A DNA stretch of 45,614 bases from NCBI GenBank assembly GCA_041479965.1, contig JBGOZE010000004.1, positions 1 to 45,614 on the forward strand, read 5' to 3'. Below, one piece after another: positions 25,567-32,795 of the stretch; position 1 is the stretch's first letter, and each line of letters starts with the position of its first letter. This DNA is from SM23-78 sp041479965. Lineage in GTDB: Archaea; Nanobdellota; Nanobdellia; Woesearchaeales; SM23-78. The position numbers and the translations under genes are program-made. The notes below the pieces were generated by a model that did no database searches, was not told the origin of the DNA, and saw nothing but the letters and a program-made list of their open reading frames with translations.

Positions 25567-25572
25567 TTTAAA
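25567..25572 (+). promoter_or_regulatory. TATA box of the nop5 operon
   Basis: TTTAAA within CATTTAAAAAATTC, about 30 bases before ATG 25600. Its presence this close argues that the short Nop5 really begins here and has not lost upstream coding sequence through a mis-chosen start. Confidence 0.55.
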
Positions 25573-25599
25573 AAATTCGTCTGATTATTATTACTTATT

Positions 25600-26334
25600 A
25601 TGGCTAAGTTGGCTGATTTGAGAAAAAAGAACCTTGAGCTTGTAAAGAAAGCTGTCAGGGAGAGTGTCAATCCTGACCTATTGATAATCAACTGCGTGAA
25701 CAATGTCGAGGAATTGCAGAGGATTGGCAACAACCTGAGCAAGAGGCTGAGGGAGTGGTATTCCCTTTATTTTCCAGAGCTTGACAAGAAGGTTCTTGAG
25801 CACGAGAACTTTGTGAAGCTAGTCCTGAAGGCAGACAAGAATGAATTGGTGAAAGAGCTCAGGCTGAAAGATGAGATGGGTGCTCATTTTGAGAGGAAAG
25901 ACCTTGAGCCCATTCTCTCGCTGGCCAGCATCATATCTGACTTGATGAGAGAATCCCATCTGCTTGAAGAATATCTTGAGAAGACCATGAAGTCTTATTG
26001 CCCTAACCTTAACCTGCTCGCAGGCTCAGTGATTGGGGCCAAATTACTGCGAGAGGCAGGCAGTTTGAAAAGGCTTGCCATGATGAGGAGCAGCACCATC
26101 CAATTGCTGGGTGCAGAGAAGGCTTTGTTCAGGCATATAAGGACAGGAGCCAAGCCTCCTAAGTACGGCTATCTTTTGCAGCACCAGCTGGTGCAGAGAG
26201 CCAAGAGGCAGGACAAAGGAAAAGCTGCCGGGGCATTGGCAGGCAAGATCTTCCTGGCTGTAAGGATTGATTATTTCAAAGGAACATTCATAGCTGACAA
26301 GCTGTTAAGAGAGCTCGAGGCTAAGTTCAAATAG
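25600..26334 (+). CDS. nop5: Nop5/Nop56-like C/D RNP core protein, lacking the N-terminal domain
   Basis: A 244-aa protein. It holds the coiled-coil (about 5-110) and the Nop signature domain: SVIGAKLLREAGSLKRLA, STIQLLGAEKALFRH and PPKYGYLLQH. It binds the kink-turn of box C/D guide RNAs with L7Ae and bridges to fibrillarin. Archaeal Nop5 usually has about 370-410 residues with an N-terminal domain that docks fibrillarin. That domain is absent, and an in-place promoter rules out a simple start error. Fibrillarin follows in the same operon, with one small membrane-protein gene between. Confidence 0.9.
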   Translation: MAKLADLRKKNLELVKKAVRESVNPDLLIINCVNNVEELQRIGNNLSKRLREWYSLYFPELDKKVLEHENFVKLVLKADKNELVKELRLKDEMGAHFERKDLEPILSLASIISDLMRESHLLEEYLEKTMKSYCPNLNLLAGSVIGAKLLREAGSLKRLAMMRSSTIQLLGAEKALFRHIRTGAKPPKYGYLLQHQLVQRAKRQDKGKAAGALAGKIFLAVRIDYFKGTFIADKLLRELEAKFK

Positions 26335-26349
26335 GAAAGGTGAGTTGGC

Positions 26350-26727
26350 ATGAAGATAAGCAGGCATGACAAGATGCTGATGTTTGAGCAGGAATTCACA
26401 GCGCTAGTGCTAGCCATCATACTGAGCTTTGTGTTCTATTATCTCAAGACTGAGATGTTGCTGTACATCATAACGCTGCTTGTGGGATTCGTTCTCTATT
26501 TCTGGATGATTTATGAAGAGAATGTGCACAAGACAGGCAAGAAGCATTCCTACTTTGAATACACTTCAAGTTATATCATGCTAGGCCAGGCAGGGCTTTC
26601 ATTAGGCCTACTCTCATGGCACCTGCAGATCAGCTTCCTGATAGTCATCTTTTTATGGATAAGCATAATAATGTACAGCGTAGGCCTGAGCAGGATGATA
26701 CTTTACAAGGCAGTTTTCCCTAAATGA
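26350..26727 (+). CDS. Small four-helix membrane protein between nop5 and fibrillarin
   Basis: A 125-aa protein with four predicted membrane helices (about 14-30, 34-52, 72-90, 93-115). Ends and loops are charged. No family recognised. It starts 15 bases after nop5 and ends 10 bases before fibrillarin, so it is co-transcribed with the C/D RNP genes. Its role there is unexplained. Confidence 0.7.
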   Translation: MKISRHDKMLMFEQEFTALVLAIILSFVFYYLKTEMLLYIITLLVGFVLYFWMIYEENVHKTGKKHSYFEYTSSYIMLGQAGLSLGLLSWHLQISFLIVIFLWISIIMYSVGLSRMILYKAVFPK

Positions 26728-26737
26728 GGCGTTTGAT

Positions 26738-27412
26738 GTGGATGAGATAAACAAGTTCAATGTTTATGAGGAGAAACATAACAGGAGAGTCATCTATACA
26801 AGGAACCTTACTCCTGGCAGAGCCTTCTTTGGAGAAGAATTGGTCAGGGAGAATGGAGTTGAGTTTCGCAGTTGGGACTTCACTAGGAGCAAACTAGGAG
26901 CAGCCATAAGGAAAGGCGTATCTCAGATAGGAATAAAAGACAAGGACTTGGTATTATACCTTGGAGCAAGCCACGGATTCACATCCAGCTATGTATCTGA
27001 CCTTGTGGGCAATGAAGGATTCGTGTTCTGCGTAGACAATGCGCCTAGAGTTGTCAGAGACTTGGTCTTTGTGTGTGAAGAGAGAAGCAACATGGCTCCT
27101 ATTCTCGCAGATGCTAATCATCCTGAAGAATACAAGAGCCTGATAACTCCTCAAGTGGATGTTGTGTTTCAGGACATAGCTCAGAGGAACCAGCTCGAGA
27201 TTTTCCTGAAGAACTGCAATGCTTACCTGAAAAAAGGAGGGTTTGGCTTGCTTGCACTCAAGGCCAGGAGCGTTGATGTTGCCATGAGGCCCAGGGATAT
27301 CTTCAAGGATGTGAGGATGCAGCTGGAGAAGAGCAGCATGGTAGTTGTTGATTACAGGGAGCTAGAGCCCTTTGAGAGGGACCACGCGTTCTTTGTTTGC
27401 AAGAAGAAATAG
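26738..27412 (+). CDS. flpA: Fibrillarin-like rRNA/tRNA 2'-O-methyltransferase
   Basis: A 224-aa protein. The N-terminal part (YTRNLTPGRAFFGEELV) and the SAM-binding Rossmann motifs (VLYLGASHGFTSSYVSDLVG, CVDNAPRVVRDL, LADANHPEEY, VDVVFQDIAQ) are those of archaeal fibrillarin. It methylates ribose at sites picked by box C/D RNAs. The start is GTG 26738; a nearby ATG is out of frame. It is in an operon with Nop5 and the ThiI-like protein. Confidence 0.94.
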   Translation: MDEINKFNVYEEKHNRRVIYTRNLTPGRAFFGEELVRENGVEFRSWDFTRSKLGAAIRKGVSQIGIKDKDLVLYLGASHGFTSSYVSDLVGNEGFVFCVDNAPRVVRDLVFVCEERSNMAPILADANHPEEYKSLITPQVDVVFQDIAQRNQLEIFLKNCNAYLKKGGFGLLALKARSVDVAMRPRDIFKDVRMQLEKSSMVVVDYRELEPFERDHAFFVCKKK

Positions 27413-27422
27413 GGATAAAAAA

Positions 27423-28028
27423 ATGAGGGGATTACTTCTATTAAGCTCAGGCATTGACAGCCCTGTGGCTGGCAAACTGATGATTGAGAAAGGAGTTGAG
27501 GTTGTTGCTCTTCACTTGGTGTTCCATCCTAATCAGAATGAGGAAAAGAAAGTTATTGAATTAGCAAGAAAGATTGGAGTGAAGCAATTGTTCTTTGCTG
27601 ACTTGAAAGAAGCCCATGATGCTTACAGGGAGAATTGCAATCCTCGCTTCACTTGTGTCTATTGCAAGAGGATGATGCTCAGGATTGCTGAGAAGCTGGC
27701 TGAGAGGGAGAAGTGCGATTTTATAATCACAGGCGAGAACATGGGACAGGTTGCTAGCCAGACTCTTGACAACATGGTAGTCATCCAGAAGGTTGTGAAG
27801 ATCAAGGTTCTCCAGCCATTGCTAGGCTTTGACAAGAACGACACCATCAAGATAGCCAGAAAGCTAGGAACCTATGAGATGTCAATCCAGAAGAGCCCTG
27901 GCTGTCCTTATCTTCCAGAGCACCCTGCGACTGCTGCAAAGCTTGAGAAAGTTGAGTCTGAAGAGGCACAGCTCGACATTGATGGACTAATTCAAGGAAG
28001 CCTGATGAGTGTCAGGATAGTATTCTAA
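27423..28028 (+). CDS. thiI: Stand-alone ThiI-type PP-loop thiolase
   Basis: A 201-aa protein equal to the catalytic PP-loop domain of ThiI. LLSSGIDSPVAG (about 5-16) is the PP-loop. CNPRFTCVYCKRMM has the expected cysteines. TGENMGQVASQTL and GCPYLPEHPATAAKLEKVE are family blocks. The ferredoxin-like and THUMP RNA-binding domains are missing, as in some archaeal short forms. It activates uridine 8 of tRNA or a related target for sulfur transfer. ATG 27423 is used; the frame open from 27372 overlaps fibrillarin and looks wrong. Confidence 0.8.
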   Translation: MRGLLLLSSGIDSPVAGKLMIEKGVEVVALHLVFHPNQNEEKKVIELARKIGVKQLFFADLKEAHDAYRENCNPRFTCVYCKRMMLRIAEKLAEREKCDFIITGENMGQVASQTLDNMVVIQKVVKIKVLQPLLGFDKNDTIKIARKLGTYEMSIQKSPGCPYLPEHPATAAKLEKVESEEAQLDIDGLIQGSLMSVRIVF

Positions 28029-28078
28029 CTTCAAAATGTTTGCCTGCTTATTGCTACTCACAATTCTTGCTTGCGAAT

Positions 28079-28825
28079 CTATACAGGTCCTGGAGATGCT
28101 GCCATGAGCGCGCCTATGAACTTGAACATCAGGACCAGGAAGATTATGCTTATCAAAGTCATTATGATGCGCGGAGTTATCGATGCTAACACAGCCCTCC
28201 ATTTAGGGATTTCATGATACTTTGAGATGCCCGTGGCTTCTGTGACGATGACGTGGATTAGTGATATTACACTAATCACAGCAAAGGTTATCAAATAGCT
28301 TGTTGGGATCATGCCTATGATGCTTGCGAGAGTGATGGTGGCAGGCACTTCTGGCTTGATTGGCTGCACAATCGCTAATATGTCTGTTATTAGCAGCGAT
28401 AGTATTCCATAGATTGATCCTACTATTAAAGCATAGCCTGTTGGCTTGAAAGTGTTATAGTAGCCTTTCCTTCCACCATAGACCAACACTCCTAAGTGGA
28501 TTATTCCTGCGTTGACGAAAGGTATCGCAAAGCTTATGCCTACAGCAAACATCACTCCAATAAGATAAAACATGATGGCGAATATTAAGACAGCAACTCC
28601 TTTGCTAGAGAACGATGGTAATTGGAAGAATAAATGTATGATATAAGAGATGACCATCACAACCACTAAATAATAGACTGGAGCCATGTATTTCTGCTCT
28701 GCGGCAACCTTATCAAAGAATTCTTTCGGATGGAAGAACAAGGTCTTTAGCTTGTCAAGATGACCCTTAAAAACTGGTTTCTTTGCTGCTACATTAACAT
28801 TATCTTTTGCCATGGCTATCACCAT
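28079..28825 (-). CDS. Yip1-family membrane protein
   Basis: A 248-aa protein. A short soluble N-terminus (DKLKTLFFHPKEFFDKV) leads to five or six membrane segments, the usual Yip1/YIF layout. Its function in prokaryotes is unknown. I chose ATG 28825: the minus-strand TTTAAA at 28849-28854 is centred exactly 26.5 bases upstream. ATG 28813, preceded by GGTGAT, is an alternative start. Confidence 0.8.
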   Translation of the reverse strand: MVIAMAKDNVNVAAKKPVFKGHLDKLKTLFFHPKEFFDKVAAEQKYMAPVYYLVVVMVISYIIHLFFQLPSFSSKGVAVLIFAIMFYLIGVMFAVGISFAIPFVNAGIIHLGVLVYGGRKGYYNTFKPTGYALIVGSIYGILSLLITDILAIVQPIKPEVPATITLASIIGMIPTSYLITFAVISVISLIHVIVTEATGISKYHEIPKWRAVLASITPRIIMTLISIIFLVLMFKFIGALMAASPGPV

Positions 28826-28848
28826 TTGTTTCTTTGAGAACACACCTA

Positions 28849-28854
28849 TTTAAA
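28849..28854 (-). promoter_or_regulatory. TATA box of Yip1-like gene
   Basis: TTTAAA centred 26.5 bases from ATG 28825 on the minus strand. It decides between the possible starts 28843 (GTG), 28825 and 28813. Confidence 0.55.
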
Positions 28855-28888
28855 AGTTGTTATGTGGTGTAAGATTATTCTGAATTTT

Positions 28889-30511
28889 CTACTCAAGGCA
28901 AGCCTTGACTAACCCATAGAACAATGGCCCTGGCTTTTCTAATTTGCTTTTTAGCTCAGGATGAGCTTGGGTTGCTACAAAGTATTTGTGCTTCTCCTTG
29001 GGAAGCTCTATGAATTCCACTAATTTATTGTCAGGGCTCATGCCTGAGAATACTAAGCCGTGATTGAGAAGAGTAGCGTGATACTCAGGATTTACTTCGT
29101 ACCTGTGTCTGTGCCTTTCACTCACTTCTTTCTGCTTGTCATATAAGTGCCAGATGATTGTTTTTTCTTTCATAACAGCAGGATAAGCTCCTAGCCTCAT
29201 GGTAGCTCCTTTGTCCTTGATGTTTTTCTGCTCAGGCATGATGTCAATAACAGGATTCTTGGTCTTGGGCTCAACTTCTGTGGTGTTAGCATCTTTCAAT
29301 CCGCACACATTCCGAGCAAACTCAACAGTGGCTAATTGAAGGCCTAAGCATATTCCTAGGAATGGTATGTTGTGCTCCCTGCAATACTTTATCACTTCTA
29401 TCTTGCCTTCTATTCCTCTGCTTCCAAAGCCTCCTGGAACAATGACTCCATGGATGTCTTTCAATAATTTTTTTGCATCTTCATGGCTTTTCACATCAGT
29501 AGTCTCAATCATCTTGACACAAATCTTTGCTTTGAGATTAGCGCTGCAATGCTTCAAAGCCTCAAGTATGCTTGCATAGGAGTCTTCTAGCTTGGTGTAT
29601 TTGCCGCAAATAGCTATGTTGATTGTCTTGTCAAGCTTGGAAAGATTGTCAACAAGCTTCTTCCACTCAGGCTTGACTCCTGAATCAATGTCAAGCTTCT
29701 CCTTGATGATGTAATTGATTCCTTCATCTGAGAATATTAGAGGCATCTTGTAGACGCAGTCAACATCAATGCCAGAAATAACTCCTTTCTCCTCTACATC
29801 GCAGAAAGTGCTAATCTTCTTCTTTATGTTGCTATCAAGGTATTCTGAGCACCTGCCGATTATGATGTCAGGGTCAATTCCTCTTTCTCTTAATAGGGCA
29901 ACTGATTGCTGGGTTGGCTTGCTCTTCTGCTCATGAACATTGCCAGGAATAGGGATGTAAGTCAGGTGGACGTATAAAATATTATTTGGTCCGACCTCTC
30001 TCTTAAGCTGGCGGCAAGCTTCAATGTATAGTTCATTCTCAATGTCACCGACAGTACCGCCGACCTCAATCATCACAACATCTGCTTTTTCATCATCAGC
30101 AACTTTATAGAACCATTCCTTTATGAAATCAGTCACATGAGGAATTAATTGCACTGTCTTGCCAAGATAATCTCCTCTGCGCTCCTTGACTCTCAGAGCC
30201 TCATAAACTTTTCCCATTGTAAGATTCCAGTTGAACTTGCAAGTCACACCAAGAAAGCGCTCATAATGGCCGAAGTCCATGTCAACCTCGCCGCCATCAT
30301 CAAGAACAAAAACCTCGCCATGCTCAATAGGATTCATGGTGCCGGGATCAACATTAAGATAGCCATCACACTTGATAGGAATAACCTTCAAGCCTGCTTT
30401 GGTTATCAAGTTGCCGATACTAGCAGCAGCAACACCTTTGCCAAGACCAGAGAGAACACCGCCTGTGACCACAATGAACTTCTTACCATCACTCCTCTTT
30501 TTACCAGGCAT
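28889..30511 (-). CDS. pyrG: CTP synthase
   Basis: A 540-aa protein of full length. The amidoligase domain begins KFIVVTGGVLSGLGKGVAAASIG with the P-loop-like nucleotide site. The class I glutamine amidotransferase domain has VPGGFGSRG, the nucleophile Cys in GICLGLQLA, and the His/Glu pair in AQAHPELKS. It turns UTP, ATP and glutamine into CTP. TTTAAA is centred about 27 bases before ATG on the minus strand. It is downstream of the ATP-grasp locus but appears separately transcribed. Confidence 0.97.
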   Translation of the reverse strand: MPGKKRSDGKKFIVVTGGVLSGLGKGVAAASIGNLITKAGLKVIPIKCDGYLNVDPGTMNPIEHGEVFVLDDGGEVDMDFGHYERFLGVTCKFNWNLTMGKVYEALRVKERRGDYLGKTVQLIPHVTDFIKEWFYKVADDEKADVVMIEVGGTVGDIENELYIEACRQLKREVGPNNILYVHLTYIPIPGNVHEQKSKPTQQSVALLRERGIDPDIIIGRCSEYLDSNIKKKISTFCDVEEKGVISGIDVDCVYKMPLIFSDEGINYIIKEKLDIDSGVKPEWKKLVDNLSKLDKTINIAICGKYTKLEDSYASILEALKHCSANLKAKICVKMIETTDVKSHEDAKKLLKDIHGVIVPGGFGSRGIEGKIEVIKYCREHNIPFLGICLGLQLATVEFARNVCGLKDANTTEVEPKTKNPVIDIMPEQKNIKDKGATMRLGAYPAVMKEKTIIWHLYDKQKEVSERHRHRYEVNPEYHATLLNHGLVFSGMSPDNKLVEFIELPKEKHKYFVATQAHPELKSKLEKPGPLFYGLVKACLE

Positions 30512-30535
30512 TACTTACTAAAGAAAGAAGTTATA

Positions 30536-30541
30536 TTTAAA
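30536..30541 (-). promoter_or_regulatory. TATA box of pyrG
   Basis: TTTAAA inside ATATTTAAATTT on the minus strand, centred 27.5 bases before ATG 30511. This indicates a promoter separate from the ATP-grasp genes just upstream. Confidence 0.5.
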
Positions 30542-30564
30542 TTTTTAGGATTAGTTATTTTTTC

Positions 30565-31584
30565 TCAGATGATTATCCTTATCTCTTGGTCGTCTTTGTT
30601 CATGCCCATCCTGACTATCTTGTCGATGAGCTCCTCGTAGGTTATGCCGTGAGCCTTTATCATCCTTGCCAGGCCTGCGTCAAGGGAAATGTCAGGGTTG
30701 GGGTTGACTTCGAGGATGTACGGCTTATTATTTGCGTCAAGCCTGAAATCTACTCGTCCGTATCCTCGCACTCTCATGAGGTTGTAGGCTTTCTTGGCAA
30801 GCTCTTCTATCTCCTGCTTTAGTTCTGGCTCTATCTCTGCTGGGCATTGCGGTGTTGTGCCTTTGTAGTATTTGGTCTTGGTCAGCCATTTGGCTTCGTA
30901 GGGAAGAAAGTTCCTTTTATCAGGTGCAAGGTTGAATATTATCTCAGACATGGGAAGCACTGTGAGCCTTTTGTTGCCAAGGATTCCGACGTTTATCTCT
31001 CTGCCGTCTATGAATTCCTCAACCAGTGCTGGCTGTTCATAGGTCTGGATGACTTCATTCACTCTCAGAACCAGGCTTTTCACGTCTTCGACTACTGAGT
31101 TACGCCTTATGCCTACGCTTCCGTCGCTCTTTCCTGGCTTGACAATCAACGGGAATTTCATCCCATTGATCTTGACTTCTTCGTTTATCTCCCGGTTAAA
31201 TATCATGAAGTTAGGTGTTGGCAGATTATTGACAACAAAGAGCTGCTTAGCCCTTGCCTTGTCAAGGCAATTAGCAAGGCAGAGATAGTTTGAGCCTGTA
31301 AACTTGAATCCCAGCATCTCGAAGAGCGCTGCCATGTGAGGCTCTGTATGGATGTTCAGGTCATATCCTTCTTCTGCAAGGTTAAAGATGATGTCTACCT
31401 TGTCTTTTAGCTCGAGCAGTTTCTGGAAGATATTCTCATTAGCATCGACCTTGATGACTTCGTGGCCCAGGCTAACCAAGGCTCCTGCCACGTCATCCAG
31501 GTTTGCTGCGTCATTCCTTCCCTTGTAGTCTGCTGGCTGCTGAGTTGTTAGTTCTCCGTCCGAATAAACAATCAAAATTTTCAT
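30565..31584 (-). CDS. D-Ala-D-Ala-ligase-like ATP-grasp protein (third ligase of the locus)
   Basis: A 339-aa ATP-grasp ligase. IIFNLAEEGYDL matches the Ddl N-domain segment, and FPLIVKPGKSDGSVGI (Lys149) is the ATP loop. LVEEFIDGREINVGI and DFRLDANNKPYILEVNPNPDIS carry the metal-binding Asp, Glu and Asn. NPNP replaces the NxxPG of true Ddl, so the substrate probably differs from D-Ala. Its ATG overlaps the stop of a 31-codon ORF (ATGA), so the two are translationally coupled. Such ligases join a carboxylate to an amine through an acyl phosphate. Confidence 0.85.
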   Translation of the reverse strand: MKILIVYSDGELTTQQPADYKGRNDAANLDDVAGALVSLGHEVIKVDANENIFQKLLELKDKVDIIFNLAEEGYDLNIHTEPHMAALFEMLGFKFTGSNYLCLANCLDKARAKQLFVVNNLPTPNFMIFNREINEEVKINGMKFPLIVKPGKSDGSVGIRRNSVVEDVKSLVLRVNEVIQTYEQPALVEEFIDGREINVGILGNKRLTVLPMSEIIFNLAPDKRNFLPYEAKWLTKTKYYKGTTPQCPAEIEPELKQEIEELAKKAYNLMRVRGYGRVDFRLDANNKPYILEVNPNPDISLDAGLARMIKAHGITYEELIDKIVRMGMNKDDQEIRIII

Positions 31585-31676
31585 TTTTCGATTACAAAAA
31601 AAGCATGGTTTCCTTTTTTTGGATCATCAAAAGCAAGGCTTTTGATTGATTTCTCTATTAAGTCCTGACTTGTCAT
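31581..31676 (-). CDS. 31-aa peptide gene coupled to ATP-grasp ligase (candidate substrate)
   Basis: ATG 31676 to TGA 31581-31583. It begins MTSQDLIEKSIKSLAFD and ends HAFFVIEK. The stop overlaps the ATG of the ligase gene (ATGA). The ending (A-F-F-V-I-E-K) parallels an internal stretch of the 44-aa peptide before the aminomutase gene (S-V-I-I-L-D-K). A TATTATA box lies about 35 bases before the start. I infer a precursor or carrier peptide acted on by the ligase; no family is recognised. Confidence 0.5.
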   Translation of the reverse strand: MTSQDLIEKSIKSLAFDDPKKGNHAFFVIEK

Positions 31677-31790
31677 TATAGACGAGTAAGAGATTTATCC
31701 TTCAATGCTATAATATTTTTTTATTTCTGGATTATAAAAATGTTTCGAAAGAAAAAAATAATTCCTGTTAATTTTTTTCAGAGAAGCAGA
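31677..31790 (-). other. AT-rich spacer with candidate promoter for peptide and ligase
   Basis: The gap before the 31-codon ORF is strongly AT-rich with TTTTTATAATCC and AAATATTATAG boxes on the minus strand. Either could start a separate transcript for the 31-codon ORF and third ligase. No other frame looks coding. Confidence 0.35.
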
Positions 31791-32795
31791 TTATTTCTGC
31801 GGATTGCCAGCAAACCTGGCTGCTGCGAGTTCAACAATCTTGTTGATGACATCAGAGTAGCTGTAACCTGCTGCGTTGGCAGAGCGTATGAAGCCTGCGC
31901 CATTAGGGTTGATGCAAGGATTAGGATTCACTTCGAGCACAAACAGTTCTTCTCCTCTCAGCCTGAAGTCAACTCTGCAGTAATCAGCGCACCCCATTGC
32001 CAAGAAAGATTTTTTCGCAAGCTCAACTATCCTATCCCTCATGCTGTCTGGCACATCTGCAGGACATTTGCCCACGCTATTCTTGCAAAGCATGGAGTCC
32101 TCAACCCATTTTGCCTCAAAAGATACGATCTTAGGCACTCCTTCTGGGAAATCAAATATTATTTCAGAAAGCGGAAGAGCTTGAATAGCCTCTCCATTGC
32201 CTAGCAACGCAGCATTTATCTCTCTGCCATCAATGTATTCTTCAACCAGGGCAGGCTGCTTGTACACTTCAAGGATTTCCTTGACCTTATTCTCAAAAGC
32301 AGCTTCATCATTCACAACAGAATCAGAAGTTATGCCTATGCTTCCATCTTCGTGCACTGGCTTGATTATCAATGGAAACTTCAGGCTCTTCTTCCTTGTC
32401 GCAGGCAGCTTCTTGATGAGCTGATATTTTGGCGTTGAGATATTATTCTTTTTCAGGGCTTTCTTGGTTTTTTGCTTGTTAAGGCAGAGAGCAAGGGCTT
32501 GTGAGCCTGCTCCTGTGAATGGCAAGCCAACTTTTTCAAAAGCAGCAGCTATCTTAGGCTCCTTCAAAGGGTCGCTTCCTATTCCTTCTGCAAGATTAAA
32601 GATAATATCATACTTGTCCTTCAATTGCTTGAGCTTCCTAGGATTGATCCTTTCAAGGGTTACTGCGTGACCTTTCTCTTCCAGAGCTGTCTTTACAGCT
32701 GCTGAAGTCTCGAGAACTTCGTTGTCAGCCAGCTTGTCAGATTCCTTGCCACGCTCGACCGTATCAACTATGTTGTACAGAATTCCTACTCTCAT
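31791..32795 (-). CDS. D-Ala-D-Ala-ligase-like ATP-grasp protein (second ligase of the locus)
   Basis: A 334-aa protein, close in layout to its neighbours. IIFNLAEGIGSD is the N-domain loop and FPLIIKPVHEDGSIGI holds Lys145. LVEEYIDGREINAAL and DFRLRGEELFVLEVNPNPCINPN provide the metal ligands. It has the same NPNP variant as the third ligase. Its first 32 bases overlap the end of the aminomutase-ligase fusion gene in another frame, which means tight co-translation. It probably adds one residue in a stepwise ligation (inference). Confidence 0.85.
   Translation of the reverse strand: MRVGILYNIVDTVERGKESDKLADNEVLETSAAVKTALEEKGHAVTLERINPRKLKQLKDKYDIIFNLAEGIGSDPLKEPKIAAAFEKVGLPFTGAGSQALALCLNKQKTKKALKKNNISTPKYQLIKKLPATRKKSLKFPLIIKPVHEDGSIGITSDSVVNDEAAFENKVKEILEVYKQPALVEEYIDGREINAALLGNGEAIQALPLSEIIFDFPEGVPKIVSFEAKWVEDSMLCKNSVGKCPADVPDSMRDRIVELAKKSFLAMGCADYCRVDFRLRGEELFVLEVNPNPCINPNGAGFIRSANAAGYSYSDVINKIVELAAARFAGNPQK

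Noticed and set aside
27372..27422. 17-residue extension of the ThiI-like protein
   Set aside because: It overlaps the end of fibrillarin. The PP-loop strand begins right after ATG 27423.
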